Source of the DNA: Crambe crambe
Taxonomy: Eukaryota; Porifera; Demospongiae; Poecilosclerida; Crambeidae
Direction of reading: 5' to 3'
Assembly (NCBI GenBank): GCA_963924555.1
Contig: OZ004593.1
Coordinates: forward strand, 2,786,480 to 2,850,479
Length of the DNA: 64,000 nucleotides
The notes below the pieces were generated by a model that did no database searches, was not told the DNA's origin, and saw only the letters and a program-made list of their open reading frames with translations. The position numbers and the translations under genes were made by a program. This document shows, in pieces, positions 47,759 through 58,053 of the stretch (its first letter is position 1; every line of letters begins with the position of its first letter).

Positions 47759-49177
47759 TTAATTATCATTGTACATGTAAATATCATATTGTGTATATTG
47801 TGTGTATGTGTATATTGTGTATATATATTGTGTATGTTCACAGTTGCAAGACTTCTGGCAAATATCACATTTGCATCCAGTGCCTGTCAGAGTACAATCA
47901 TAAAAATCTTGAAATAGTACTATCCTCCGGCATTTCAGCGACTTGTTAGTACAATAGTCAATCATGTGCTGAGTAGTGTAACGTTTGTCTAAATCAGATG
48001 ATGTCTTCAGTATAGTAGCACATGCCAATTTCCCATCCCTACCTGCCCTTCCAGTTTCCTGAACATACATTTCAGCATCAGCAGGTACACCCCAATGCAT
48101 CACATGCCGAACATCTGGGCAGTTGATACCCATACCAAATGCTATGGTTGCTATGACAACTCTCAGTACTGATGGTTTGGTGAACTGTGCAATTATCTTA
48201 TTTTTGACTGTCTCATATGTGCAATGTGTATATATATCAACGACTCTATTTATCACATAATTTGGAGAGCCCTTCGGCTCTGTAAAGTACTCTCCTATTA
48301 TTTCTGTCTAAAAAATTGATATATATATATTACATTGTTGTACGTTTTGCAAAATATTATTATACGTCCCATTTTACTTCTTTCAGATTTCAGTCTGTCT
48401 ACAATAGATTTGAAAGCTTCAGAAATTCTACCTTTGGGTTTATCCAGGACAGAATATAACAAGTTCTCCTTAGCTGGAGGAATATATGTAATTTCAGGTG
48501 CTTGCATGCATAAACTTTTTATTATGAAATTTCTTGTAGTTTTCGTTGCCGTGGCAGTCAATGCCATAACCCTAACTGTACTGGGTATGATACTGCGTAC
48601 CTCATCAAGGTGAGAAAATTCAGTTCTGAACTTCTCTCCCCTAAATAAAAAATATTAGCTATAGTCTTATCTTTAATTTGAGTTGTAGTTGGAGGGGGCC
48701 TCATCAACTTACCATTTTTTGACGCAGTGAGCTTCGTCTATGACAAATGCTATCAAATTTGATATGTAGATATCGGAAGAAAGGATATTTCGCCACTCTG
48801 TAGACAAAAAAAAGAGCTTCTGGACTGACAAAAATTATCTGATAATCCCCATTCTTTATTCCTGCTTTAACTGAAGAAGTAGTCGATTGCTTATCAGTAA
48901 CGTATGTAGAAGATAGTCCCATTGCTGTTACAGTGGCAACTTGATCCTTCATTAAGGCTATCAATGGAGACACAACTAAAACAATTGATTTCTTATCAAC
49001 CTTTCTTATAATATCAAAAATAGGAGGCAATAAGATGTAGCAAAGAGACTTTCCATAGCCAGTAGGGAGAGATATGAATATATCATTACCAGCAATAAAC
49101 TTTTGTAGACTTCTTTCTTGTTCAAGTTTTAGTTTAAATCCGAAAGAATCAGCAACCTTGGCTATGGTAGCCTGCAT
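47759..49177 (-). CDS. RecQ-family DNA helicase of element 2 (one frameshift)
   Basis: Three minus-strand exons, 49,177-48,713, 48,640-48,334 and 48,307-47,759, encode about 440 residues. In order: LKLEQERSLQKFIAGND, Walker A ISLPTGYGKS, motif Ia VVSPLIALMKDQV, QIIFVSPEAL, DEAH box (VIDEAHCVKKW, in the shifted frame), FRTEFSHLDEVRSIIP, motif III ALTATAT, GRIIIFCKTYNN, IATIAFGMGINCPDVRHVMHWG, motif VI YVQETGRAGRDG, and a RecQ zinc-binding pattern (CRR..GCKCDIC). RecQ enzymes unwind DNA 3' to 5' using ATP. There is no recognisable winged-helix or HRDC part, so it is a minimal RecQ core. A run of eight T at about 48,808-48,815 shifts the frame before the DEAH box; one base fewer restores continuity, so this is either a real mutation or a homopolymer error. 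It lies tail to tail with the DUF6589-like gene, about 50 bp apart. Confidence 0.8.
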
Positions 49178-50436
49178 GACATCCTGACTCTCACAAGCTT
49201 AATAATAGCGCGCTAACTTTCATAAGCATTATTCCCACCCACGCTTTACGTATGAAACCACACCCGCTACATAAGCTATACAGCTCAAAGTATGTCCTCC
49301 AGAATCTGGAGGAGAGAACGAGTTTGATCATAGATATAAGATGTTTACGGGATTGGAAACGGATCACGTGCTCTCGTTAGCAACTAACAACCGAGGCGCG
49401 TTGACAGCTAGCTGACATAGCACTTTTGTCAAAGTTGCTGTTCTGACAAGATCCATGAGGTAAGACTTATGCCAATGATACTATAATACACTAGGGCATA
49501 GATTTACTGTATGAAATTAATTTTAGCTCAGATTTTCAAGTTTAATCCTACAAATACTACTGTAGTGGTTAATGGGACTATAATCCCTCTCACGCTTGAT
49601 AGAATCAATTGCTGTTGCCCATTTTCTGATCAAAAGGCATGTAAACGTTAGCTACATGGAATAGTAATGTTAGTTTTTGTATTAGCTGACATATATTGTC
49701 TCTAACATTTGCAAGTGGTGTTAAAACTGTAATCCCTCTCCCAAGAAATAGATCAACAATATTGCAACTGTATTAATTATTTCAGGGAAAGGATAGAACA
49801 GTAAATGGAATTGGTGCATTCGTTTTCTATACAATAGTCATCCTATGGAGATGGCAAGCTTACTATATTTCCCCCTAATATCCATAGGGTCCACAGGACA
49901 GCTGACTGAGCCGAATTCTTGAGGTGGATGGTGTCAAAATCCAACAGCCAAAAGCTGGAAATATTGCAATAATGCTGATGAGGGAGAACTGAGCAGAAAC
50001 TGGCGGATAACTTTGGGGCAAAATTATCTAGCTATAATAATGATGAATTTATGTCTAATTTTAATACCAAAAGTAATTCTGGCCTTTCTTTCAAATCAAT
50101 CACATAAAATTAATGTATAATGAGCAATGATAGGTACTCATAGTTATAATTACAAGGGAAAAAGTTATAAATAATTAATAACTTCCTTCCTCAGACTCTC
50201 CAACTTCAACTCTCTGACTCTTCACTTCTTCAATACCTTCCCCTTAGCTTACTTGTACTATTCTGTGAGCTGTAGGGGCAGAACATCACTTTAACTGCCT
50301 TGAAAGGAGTGAATATTGATCTCCTTTCACGGCCATTAATATAATTAATGCTGCATGCGCGTGCGCATCTGTCAACGCGCCTCGGTTGTGCAGTTCATTG
50401 GGCGTTTCCAATCCCGTAAAACCTCTTATATCTATG
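49178..50436. other. Right-hand non-coding part of element 2
   Basis: It holds the presumed promoter of the RecQ gene and an inverted repeat whose arms (GATATAAG.TGTTTACGGGATTGGAAAC.. at 49,321-49,407 and its complement at 50,369-50,444) are separated by about 1 kb. Segments near 49,560-49,740 contain a repeated TAATCCCTCTC motif. No ORF of interest. Confidence 0.55.
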
Positions 50437-50500
50437 GTTTGATATACGCGTGACACCAGACCCTCCGATTTTATTTTGGAGGGGCGGGCGCGCGAGACTA

Positions 50501-51818
50501 GTCTCAGTATAGCTATGCATATAATATTATCATTAACCATCAAAATAATAAACGTTCGTCATGAATTCTGTAAATTTTTGGACTAGCTATACCTCTACAG
50601 CTAAAGTATAAGAAGAGAGCAAGAACGCATGAATGTGTCTAATTTTTTTTACTTGGGACTGCCATTCTTATCATCTTAGCTATCACAGCATGATTCACAC
50701 AGGATCAACTGATGGTAGCTATTACATATGTGCAGAGGAGATGCCTGAGGATGATCAGGAGTATAGGAGGCCTGCTTGAGAAACAATAAGTCAAAGTGTG
50801 GTCATTAGGAGAATAGAGATAGCTAGTCCTTGGATAGTAACTACGTTATATGTCTGTCTATTGTTGCCTAATTCTTGTGATGGCCATGGATTGGGCAAAC
50901 TGCATGAGAAGCATGTATATATAGCCAAATACACTTTTCTTTCTAAGTGAATTGGCCAGCTCAGCTGGCATCTGTAACTTAACTGATAGCTAGACAAGTT
51001 ATATACATACCAGTACATCTATCCAATCAGCGTGAGGTGGTGGATGGTATCTGAATCAATTATGGTCTCTAGACTCAAAGAAAGCCTGAGCTGTACAAAT
51101 AAAAGTGAGGTATTTACAAATCAGCTAGCTAGTATAGTGAAACCAAATGTAGCTATTGCTATCTAGAATGAAAGCATTTTTCAGTGGCCAAGGTCCACAT
51201 TCCATCCTTAGTCTAGCTACTCACATAATAGCTATGCAGTATGAACTTTACTATAACTGGAACCTACAAAGTTTACTCAACTTTGATAGATAAACTGTAT
51301 ATATACACAATTATGATGTCATCATTCTAGTTCACATCAAAACATAGAGTCTAAAACAGTACCTCTAGTAGTCATAACTAGGCCTTGATAGATTATGCTA
51401 GCTAGCATATATATTAAAAAAACAACAACAACATGATAGCTAGCTATCTACTTGTGAGTTTTTCTCTGTGGTATGACAAATAGCTATACCTGTTGGTGAA
51501 AGTGCATGTTTATCTTTTCTATACAGCTACTACAATGTAGCTAAGACTGTTTTCTAAATGCGAGTCACATGCTGACTATAGTATAATCGTGCTTGCCAAG
51601 TCACATGCATATAGTCTAAGTGACACAGTTTACTCAATTCACACTGAAAACTGTAGCTATAGCTAGCTATATACACACAATAATTATGATGCAATGCATC
51701 ATCATTCCAAAGCTCTCATCAAAACATTATAAAACTAGCTACTTATAACTGAGTATCTCTAGCTGGCATCTGTCAAGTACAATAAGAAGACTTTAGTGAT
51801 AGTGATATCATAGGCACC
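50501..51818. other. Intergenic; end of duplication copy B and gene D upstream region
   Basis: Matches 26,979-28,120 in copy A. Contains an SRCR upstream block without a gene (about 51,264-51,372) and a second one directly before gene D (about 51,626-51,780). No coding signal. Confidence 0.6.
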
Positions 51819-53310
51819 ATGGAGGTCCAGGTCTTACTATGGTTGCTACTACTACACTATCCACTAAGTAAGTATCAGCTATTACCATGATCCTATATCA
51901 TGACAGTGTTCCAATCATTAATATTTTTAGAGGCTGATGCCACTTGCCAGCATGGTAATATTAGGCTGGTGGGAATAGTCCAGCCAAATTATGTAGCTGG
52001 TCGTATGGAGTTGTGTGATGGTGAAGGAATGTGGAGAAAAATATGTGCAGAGGGATGGGATAGGAATGATGCAAAAGTCGCATGTAGACAGATGGGATTT
52101 CCTAACCAAGGTATAATACAACAGCTAGCTATAGCATTCTCATTATATATTTATGTGCAACTCATTCTTACAGATGTAAGAAACTCATATTACGGTAGGA
52201 GCTCTCTCACTCAGAGTTTCCGCTGGTTTCGCTGCACTGGGAATGAACGAAATCTCATTGACTGCAGAAATACCACTGATAATAGATGCATTAATAATAA
52301 TAATGCAGGAGTGGAATGTATGTGTGTGTGTGTGTGTGCGTGTGCGTGCATGTGTGTGTGAGTCACTGGCAGTGAGTGGTTTGCACTCTGGGCTTGTAAG
52401 CGGGAGACCGTGAGTTCGAGTCCCACCAGTGACATATTATGGTGCTTATCTATCCTTTTCACGAACATTAATTTGGTGTGAATATCCATCTAGCACCATG
52501 CCACCCAGGAGAAACTGAATGGGTACCTGGATTTTCCAGGATGCAAATCAAACTGGCTATAATCTCTCCAATATCAGTTGTGGTCCCGGTGGGACTTCAG
52601 GTGCCCACACCACTTGCTGAGAAGAGATGATCAGTCCTCCTGCGAGTTCCTAGCTCGGGCTCCAGGAGGTGTCCAGCACTGGCTCATAGTGCCTGGTTAG
52701 TGTACAGGCATCCTAGCTTGACCAGGTGTGCGTGACCGCTCAGCGGCAGCTAGATGATTTACATTTTTTGTGTGCGTTTGTGTGTGTGTGTGCATGCGTA
52801 TGTGTGTGTGTGTAACCTGTAGCTACCAAATGGTTGCCATAGAAATTAATTAGAGTTGTTGGGGTTCACTTGCTAACTTGGAAGTATGTTAGTAGTAACT
52901 CCTATTTTGTGGTTTGCTACACTTGCCCAAAATTCCCATAGAACTGCTTCTGATATAACTAACTGCTACTTATAGCTATTTTATCATAACTTGCAGGTAC
53001 AAGTGATAGGCTTACAGAAATAGTGACAGAAACCTTTCCCAGATATGTTGCAACGACAAATTCTATCACTCTCAAGGAACAGATGGTCACCACAGTGACA
53101 GAGAGAGGGCAATGCACTCAGGTGGTACCCAGTATCACAGTACAAACCTCCTGTCCACCAAGTATGCAGGCTGCTGCCGGGACAGGACACCCTCAGGCAA
53201 AGGAATATAACTGTGCAGCCCTGAGTGGAGGTCTGGGGGCACTGGCAGCTCTCATGGCCGTAGGAATGGTGGGTGTGGCCCTAGGATGGGCATGGTCATA
53301 TCATATATAG
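51819..53310 (+). CDS. SRCR receptor D, tail truncated after the membrane helix
   Basis: Exons 51,819-51,867, 51,931-52,110, 52,174-52,317 and 52,997-53,310; 687 nt in frame, 228 residues. Signal peptide MEVQVLLWLLLLHYPL; SRCR MELCDGEGMWRKIC..KVACRQMGFPNQG and RCTGNERNLIDC..NAGVEC; stalk VTETFPRYVATTN; TM GGLGALAALMAVGMVGVALG. The frame ends WSYHI-stop right behind the helix, because the region that should encode the basic anchor has a stop and is out of frame. The family's tail exon is still present at 53,401 to about 53,695 (FENPAYSTTSV) but has its own TGA where paralogues have an Arg codon. So D has a complete ectodomain and membrane anchor but no signalling tail. It could be a decoy or a gene dying from its 3' end. 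A SINE lies in its third intron. Confidence 0.7.
52362..52775 (+). repeat. tRNA-derived SINE in intron 3 of gene D
   Basis: The first 72 bp (52,362-52,433) resemble a tRNA: a perfect 7-bp acceptor-like pairing GTCACTG/CAGTGAC, an A-box-like TGGCAGTGAGTGG, a B box GTTCGAGTCCC and an anticodon-loop-like CTTGTAA (Thr-TGT type). The anticodon stem is poorly paired. About 330 bp of unrelated body follow, ending near a T-run and a GT tract. The 3' motif TACAGGCATCCT..TTGA.CAGG also occurs without the head near 23,317 and 31,451, which supports a dispersed SINE family rather than a functional tRNA gene. Confidence 0.65.
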
Positions 53311-53400
53311 AAGAATAGGGAAGTCCACCATTCAGGAGAGGTCAGTATGAATATTATGTACATGCATCAAGGATACTTTGCTTGCATACTATTCTTGTAG

Positions 53401-53700
53401 AACTGCTGATCATGTTCTGTTTGAAAACCCCGCCTATTCCACCACCTCTGTCCCCCAACCATGCCCTTTAGTCTGATATGGTTCCACTGGCCCTAAGGAC
53501 AACCCCACTCATGGCACTCTTGAAGGGGTCTCCTCAACCTATGACATCATCAAGTATGACCCATCCCTCACAGAGGGGGAACATGATTATCAAGTGCCAG
53601 AGGAAATGGAGGGAGGTGCACATGAGGTTCCAGTCAATACAGGGGGAACATCACTTCCATTGATAATGATCAGGAGGATTAATCCACACTCCAGGATCAG
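53401..53700 (+). pseudogene. Disabled tail exon of gene D
   Basis: It is collinear with the tail exons of F and G (TADHVLFENPAYSTTSV, STYDIIKYDPSL, HDYQVPEEMEGG). A TGA stands at about 53,473 and one G is missing in the GGGGG run near 53,643. The last YxxL box is interrupted by TAA as in F. Confidence 0.75.
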
Positions 53701-54470
53701 TGAACATATTAATTGCAATTAAAGTGTGTATAAGGCTCACTAATACTGACTCAGTGTTGTAGACCTTTTCAAGCATATGTGTGCTCTCTTATCACTTAGC
53801 TATATCAATCATGAGTTAATACATATTATACATGCACAGTACACCGATGTAGGCAGTATTTCCAGGGAACCACAAACGAATGGTATATAGAATGGTTATT
53901 ATTGCAAAAGATACACAGGTCTCATGTGGCACATGAATGGATTGTAGACTGGTGGTGAGGTTTTCTCCAGTGGGGTTGTTTAGCTTAGAATAACAAGAAT
54001 AAAATGATTTTTGGGAATAATATTATAATTTATACACAGTTTAGAAAATAAAATAGCTAACTGTCCCAAACATTTATAGCTTGGTCACAAAGATAAATAG
54101 CTACATAATGTGGTCACAATAAATGTAATATCACTACACATAAATTTCCAGAGTTTTTCAGTGTGCATTGATAGTTAACACCTTCTTCAATAAAATATAC
54201 ATGCATGCATGAATAGTTATGTCAATTAAAAAGACTGTTATTACTTTTGCCATTGAACTGGTTTGGTTTGCTACTAACAGTCCACATGTACAGCTATTAT
54301 AATCTTTTAAGCAAACACTGAAATGTTTACGTTCATGCACATGTAGCTACACAAGTATGTACATTGAATATCATTGGCTTAGCAAAGTTATGTTCGAATG
54401 CTGATGTGACTAAGTTATGAGACACTTAATATGCTAGTTCTATATAGTCAGAGTAGTACCCAAGACTGTC

Positions 54471-54711
54471 ATGAAGACTATGCTTATGTTGTGGCTGCTG
54501 ATATTGCAACATCCATATGACCAGCAAAATTATTTGATTAGTAATTGTCCCATGAGTATTCTAATGTTTTGGTTTAGTTTTACTGAATGAGAATGGATAC
54601 ATACGTAAGATAACTTACGTACTCAGTACCTATGTACTGTACAGCATAACTGAACTGGATGAAAACCCCAGCTATGATGTAACAGGACAGGCTCACCAAC
54701 AAGCTTTTTGA
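54471..54711 (+). pseudogene. SRCR receptor relic: signal-peptide exon plus DENPSY tail exon (unit 1)
   Basis: The exon at 54,471 reads MKTMLMLWLLILQHP but has lost the family donor site (CCATATGACC where paralogues have CCACTGAGTAAG). The tail exon at 54,645-54,711 has a good acceptor and reads ITELDENPSYDVTGQAHQQAF-stop. All SRCR and TM exons between them are missing. The whole pair was duplicated again at 57.8 kb. Confidence 0.7.
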
Positions 54712-55588
54712 GACTATAAAATATAAAATGTTTATAACAACAAGACATCCATAGAGAAAACAAACTCATAATAGGTAGCTAGATGCATAGACACTTATCA
54801 TAAAATTAATGTTGCTGCAGAATACAGCCTCTAGTGTGAATATCTTTCCATAATAACAATGCCCAAAAGCATAAACTAGCATCAGCTAATGCTAGTTTAA
54901 TGCTAGTTTATACAGCTAATGCTACCATACATTAGCTGTATGTAATGAAGTTGCATGACAATGAAGGAGATTGAAAGTGCTGGTCGACAGAACGGTGAGA
55001 TGCAAGAGTTAGCTATCACTTTTTGAGAACCAATAACAATATAATTTTGGGATGAATGTAGCATTAAAGCAACCACAGCCATATCATAATTGATCTCATT
55101 ACTATCATGCATGGGAAAATTTTTTCTATAATTAGCATAATTAGCTATTTCCAAAAGCAAATAATTATACAGTACAGCTTATGTAGCTAAACTGATATTT
55201 AAGTTGACTATCATTTCACAAGTCAATTCACATGCATGCAGGAAGGGTGTTTAGGTGGGGGCTTGATAGAATTAACGTCCCTGAATGGAATATCCTTATA
55301 ACTCAAGCTCTATTCTGCACCAAAATGCAGGCAGACTACTTGTATTGCACTCACATACGTAATAACACATGATGTGTAATTTTATGTTTAAGAAAACATT
55401 GAATGTTTATGTTCATGCACATGTACACAAGTGCTATGTATATCATATGATGTAATGTGAAAGCTGATGCATATAGCTGAGCCACCAAAAAATTGCAAGC
55501 CTGATAAAAAGACAACATGAATTAGCAAAGAATAAGCCAGCTGAAATTACTGTACATTTACTAATCAGACTAGCTAGTGCCCCCCAAG
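54712..55588. other. Intergenic between relic and gene F, no gene
   Basis: AT-rich sequence with a short inverted repeat AGCATCAGCTAATGCTAG and its copies (about 54,880-54,930), repeated in unit 2 at about 58,208-58,265. The minus-strand ORF here is short, shared by both units and has no family resemblance. Confidence 0.55.
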
Positions 55589-57043
55589 ATGAAGATCATG
55601 CTTATGTTATGGCTGCTGATATTGCAACATCCACTGAGTAAGTTGTCTTATGTTATGAATGTATCCATTCTCATTCAGTATAATAATCAATCAAAACTAA
55701 CACTTTAATGCCGGTAGAATCTGATGCTACATGTGAGCCTGGTGACATTAGAATACTCAATGGGACCATTATTAATCAGAACAATTTGGCTGGTCGTATG
55801 GAGTTGTGTGATGATGAAGGAAATTGGAGGGCAGTATGTGCTGGTCGATGGGACACACAAGATGCAAGAGTTGCCTGCAGACAGATGGGTTTTTCTGACC
55901 AAGGTACACACAATCATGATAAATACTCAGTTTTACAATTAAATCAATCAAGAAGTAGAATCTTCTAGGGACTCACACTATGGTAGAAGCTCTCTTAATA
56001 AAAGGTTCTATCAATTTGACTGTGATGGAGATGAACAAAACCTTCTAGACTGCAATAAAAATGCTGATGATGATACGTGTGTCAATGATGCAGGAGTTGA
56101 ATGCAGTGAGTATAGCTATAACATCAAAATTACAGAATTTAGCATCGGATTATCTACAAAGCTGATTAGGGACTATGTAACATACAGAAATACAATGCAT
56201 TGAGGGATGAACCTGCATGCTTGGCTTACCCAAAGGTTGCCGCCAAAAAAACTTTGCTGTGTATGGTAGACAACCTTAGCCGATTCCTTGCACCCCCCCC
56301 CCCCCCATAATATAGCTAGCTAATAGAAAACTATTGCTCATAATGTGCAGGTGCCAGGGAATCAGAAATAGAAACCATTATCAGCTATGTGGTATCAACT
56401 AATTTCATCACTCTAAAGGAACTGATGGTTACCACAGTGATTGCAGAAAGGGGGCAGTGCACTCAGGTGGCACCTAGTATCACACTACAAACCTCCTGTA
56501 CTGTGTCTGTGACACCACCAAGTATGCAGGCAGCTGCTGGGAACATGACAGAGACAGGACACCCCCAGGCAAACTGTGCAGCCCTGAGTGGAGGTCTGGG
56601 GGTACTGGCAGCTCTCATGGCCTTAGGAATGGTGGGTGTGGTCCTAGGGTGGGTATGGTCATGTCAAAAAAGAAAAGGGAAGGCCACCATTCAGGAGAGG
56701 TCAGTATCATAATTATGTACATGCATCAATAGATACTTTGCTTGCATACTATTCTTGTAGAACTGCTGATCATGCTCTCTTTGAAAACCCCACCTACTCC
56801 ACCACCTCTGTCCCCCAACCATGCCCTTTAGTCCGATACGGTTCCACTGGCCCTCAGGACAACCCCACTCATGGCACTCTTGAAGGGGTCTCCTCAACCT
56901 ATGACATCATCAAGTATGACCCATCCCTCATAGTGGGGGAACATGATTATCAAGTGCCAGAGGAAATGGAGGGAGGTGCATATGAGGTTCCAGTCAATAC
57001 AGGGGGGAATATCACTTCCATTGATAATGATCAGGAGGATTAA
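55589..57043 (+). CDS. SRCR receptor F
   Basis: Exons 55,589-55,637, 55,718-55,903, 55,959-56,105, 56,351-56,699, 56,761-57,043; 1,014 nt in frame, 337 residues. Signal peptide MKIMLMLWLLILQHPL. The first SRCR exon is two codons longer than in A or C ([20 protein letters not shown]); the second has DCDGDEQNLLDC and DAGVEC. Stalk SYVVSTNFITLKELM; TM GGLGVLAALMALGMVGVVLG; anchor QKRKGK. Tail: FENPTY, STYDII, 12 residues, DYQVP, AYEVP, ending NDQED. TAA replaces the Tyr codon that starts the last YxxL box of G, so F is eight residues shorter at the C-terminus. F and G arose by the 3.3-kb tandem duplication. Confidence 0.85.
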
Positions 57044-57826
57044 TCCACACTCCAGGATCAGTGAACATATTAATTGCAATTAAAGTGTGTATAAGGCTCA
57101 CTAATACTGACTCAGACCTTTTCAAGCATATGTGTGCTCTCTTATCACTTAGCTATATCAATCATGAATTAATACATATTATACATGCACAGTACACCGA
57201 TGTAGGCAGTATTTCCAGGGTACCACAAACGAATGGTATATAGAATGATTATTATTGCAAAAGATACACAGGTCTCATGTGGCACATGAATGGATTGTAG
57301 ACTGGTGGTGAGGTTTTCTCCAGTGGGGTTGTTTAGCTTAGAATAACAAGAATAAAATGATTTTTGGGAATAATATTATAATTTATACACAGTTTAGAAA
57401 ATAAAATAGCTAACTGTCCCAAACATTTATAGCTTGGTCACAAAGATAAATAGCTACATAATGTGGTCACAAAAAATGTAATATCACTACACATAAATTT
57501 CCAGAGTTTTTCAGTGTGCATTGATAGTTAACACCTTCTTCAATAAAAATTAATATACATGCATGCATGAATAGTTATGTCAATTAAAAAGATTACTATT
57601 ACTTTTGCCATTGAACTGGTTTGGTTTGAATAATCCTACTAACAGTCCACATGTACAGCTATTATAATCTTTTAAGCAAACACTGAAATGTTTACGTTCA
57701 TGCACATGTAGCTACACAAGTACGTACATTGAATATCATTGGCTTAGCAAAGTTATGTTCGAATGCTGATGTGACTAAGTTATGATATGCTAGTTCTATA
57801 TATTCAGAGTAGTACCCAAGACTGTC
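57044..57826. other. Intergenic, unit 2 of the tandem duplication, no gene
   Basis: Matches 53,690-54,470 at high identity. Only 3' flank sequence of the SRCR genes is seen. Confidence 0.65.
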
Positions 57827-58053
57827 ATGAAGATCATGCTTATGTTGTGGCTGCTGATATTGCAACATCCATGACCAGCAAAATTATTTTGATTAGTAAT
57901 TGTCCCATGAGTATTCTAATGTTTTGGTTTAGTTTTACTGAATGAGAATGGATACATACGTAAGATAACTTACGTACTCAGTACCTATGTACTGTACAGC
58001 ATAACTGAACTGGCTATGGTGTAACAGGACAGGCTCACCAACAAGCTTTTTGA
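57827..58053 (+). pseudogene. SRCR receptor relic (unit 2): signal-peptide exon plus broken DENPSY tail exon
   Basis: Signal-peptide exon MKIMLMLWLLILQHP at 57,827 again lacks a donor site. The tail exon (acceptor at 57,999) has lost about 13 bp covering the DENPS codons, so the NPSY motif is destroyed, whereas the unit 1 copy keeps it. Confidence 0.7.

Larger units (their letters stand above)
43370..50500. mobile_element. Element 2: 7.1-kb transposon with 64-bp TIRs, DUF6589-like gene and RecQ helicase gene
   Basis: The left end (43,370-43,433, starting TAGTCTCGCGCGCCCGCCCC) and right end (50,437-50,500) are reverse complements over 64 bp with one mismatch. GTCTCAGTA stands on both sides (43,361-43,369; 50,501-50,509), a 9-bp target duplication, and the uninterrupted GTCTCAGTATTATAAC can be read in copy A near 26,979. 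Long GC-rich TIRs with a 9-bp duplication recall Mutator-type elements, but the two genes inside (DUF6589-like plus strand, RecQ-like minus strand, tail to tail) are not standard Mutator genes. Inside the right end there is a further inverted repeat (about 49,321-49,407 against 50,369-50,444). Confidence 0.85.
53701..57080. repeat. Tandem duplication, unit 1 (about 3.3 kb)
   Basis: The stretch from the tail of D through the signal-peptide relic, gene F and its tail is repeated almost exactly from the tail of F through the second relic, gene G and its tail. Matching landmarks are about 3,320-3,360 bp apart (for example 54,471 and 57,827; 55,718 and 59,036). Differences are small indels and few substitutions, so the event is recent. 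Confidence 0.9.

Noticed and set aside
48335..48613. Plus-strand ORF across the RecQ gene
   Set aside because: The opposite strand has clear helicase motifs and fitting splice sites.
52362..52434. Functional tRNA-Thr gene
   Set aside because: Head resembles a tRNA but the anticodon stem pairs poorly, and it is continuous with a SINE-like body whose 3' end recurs elsewhere.
54903..55160. Minus-strand ORF conserved in both units (also 58,232-58,486)
   Set aside because: Conservation is explained by the recent tandem duplication; no start context, no domain and no introns support it.
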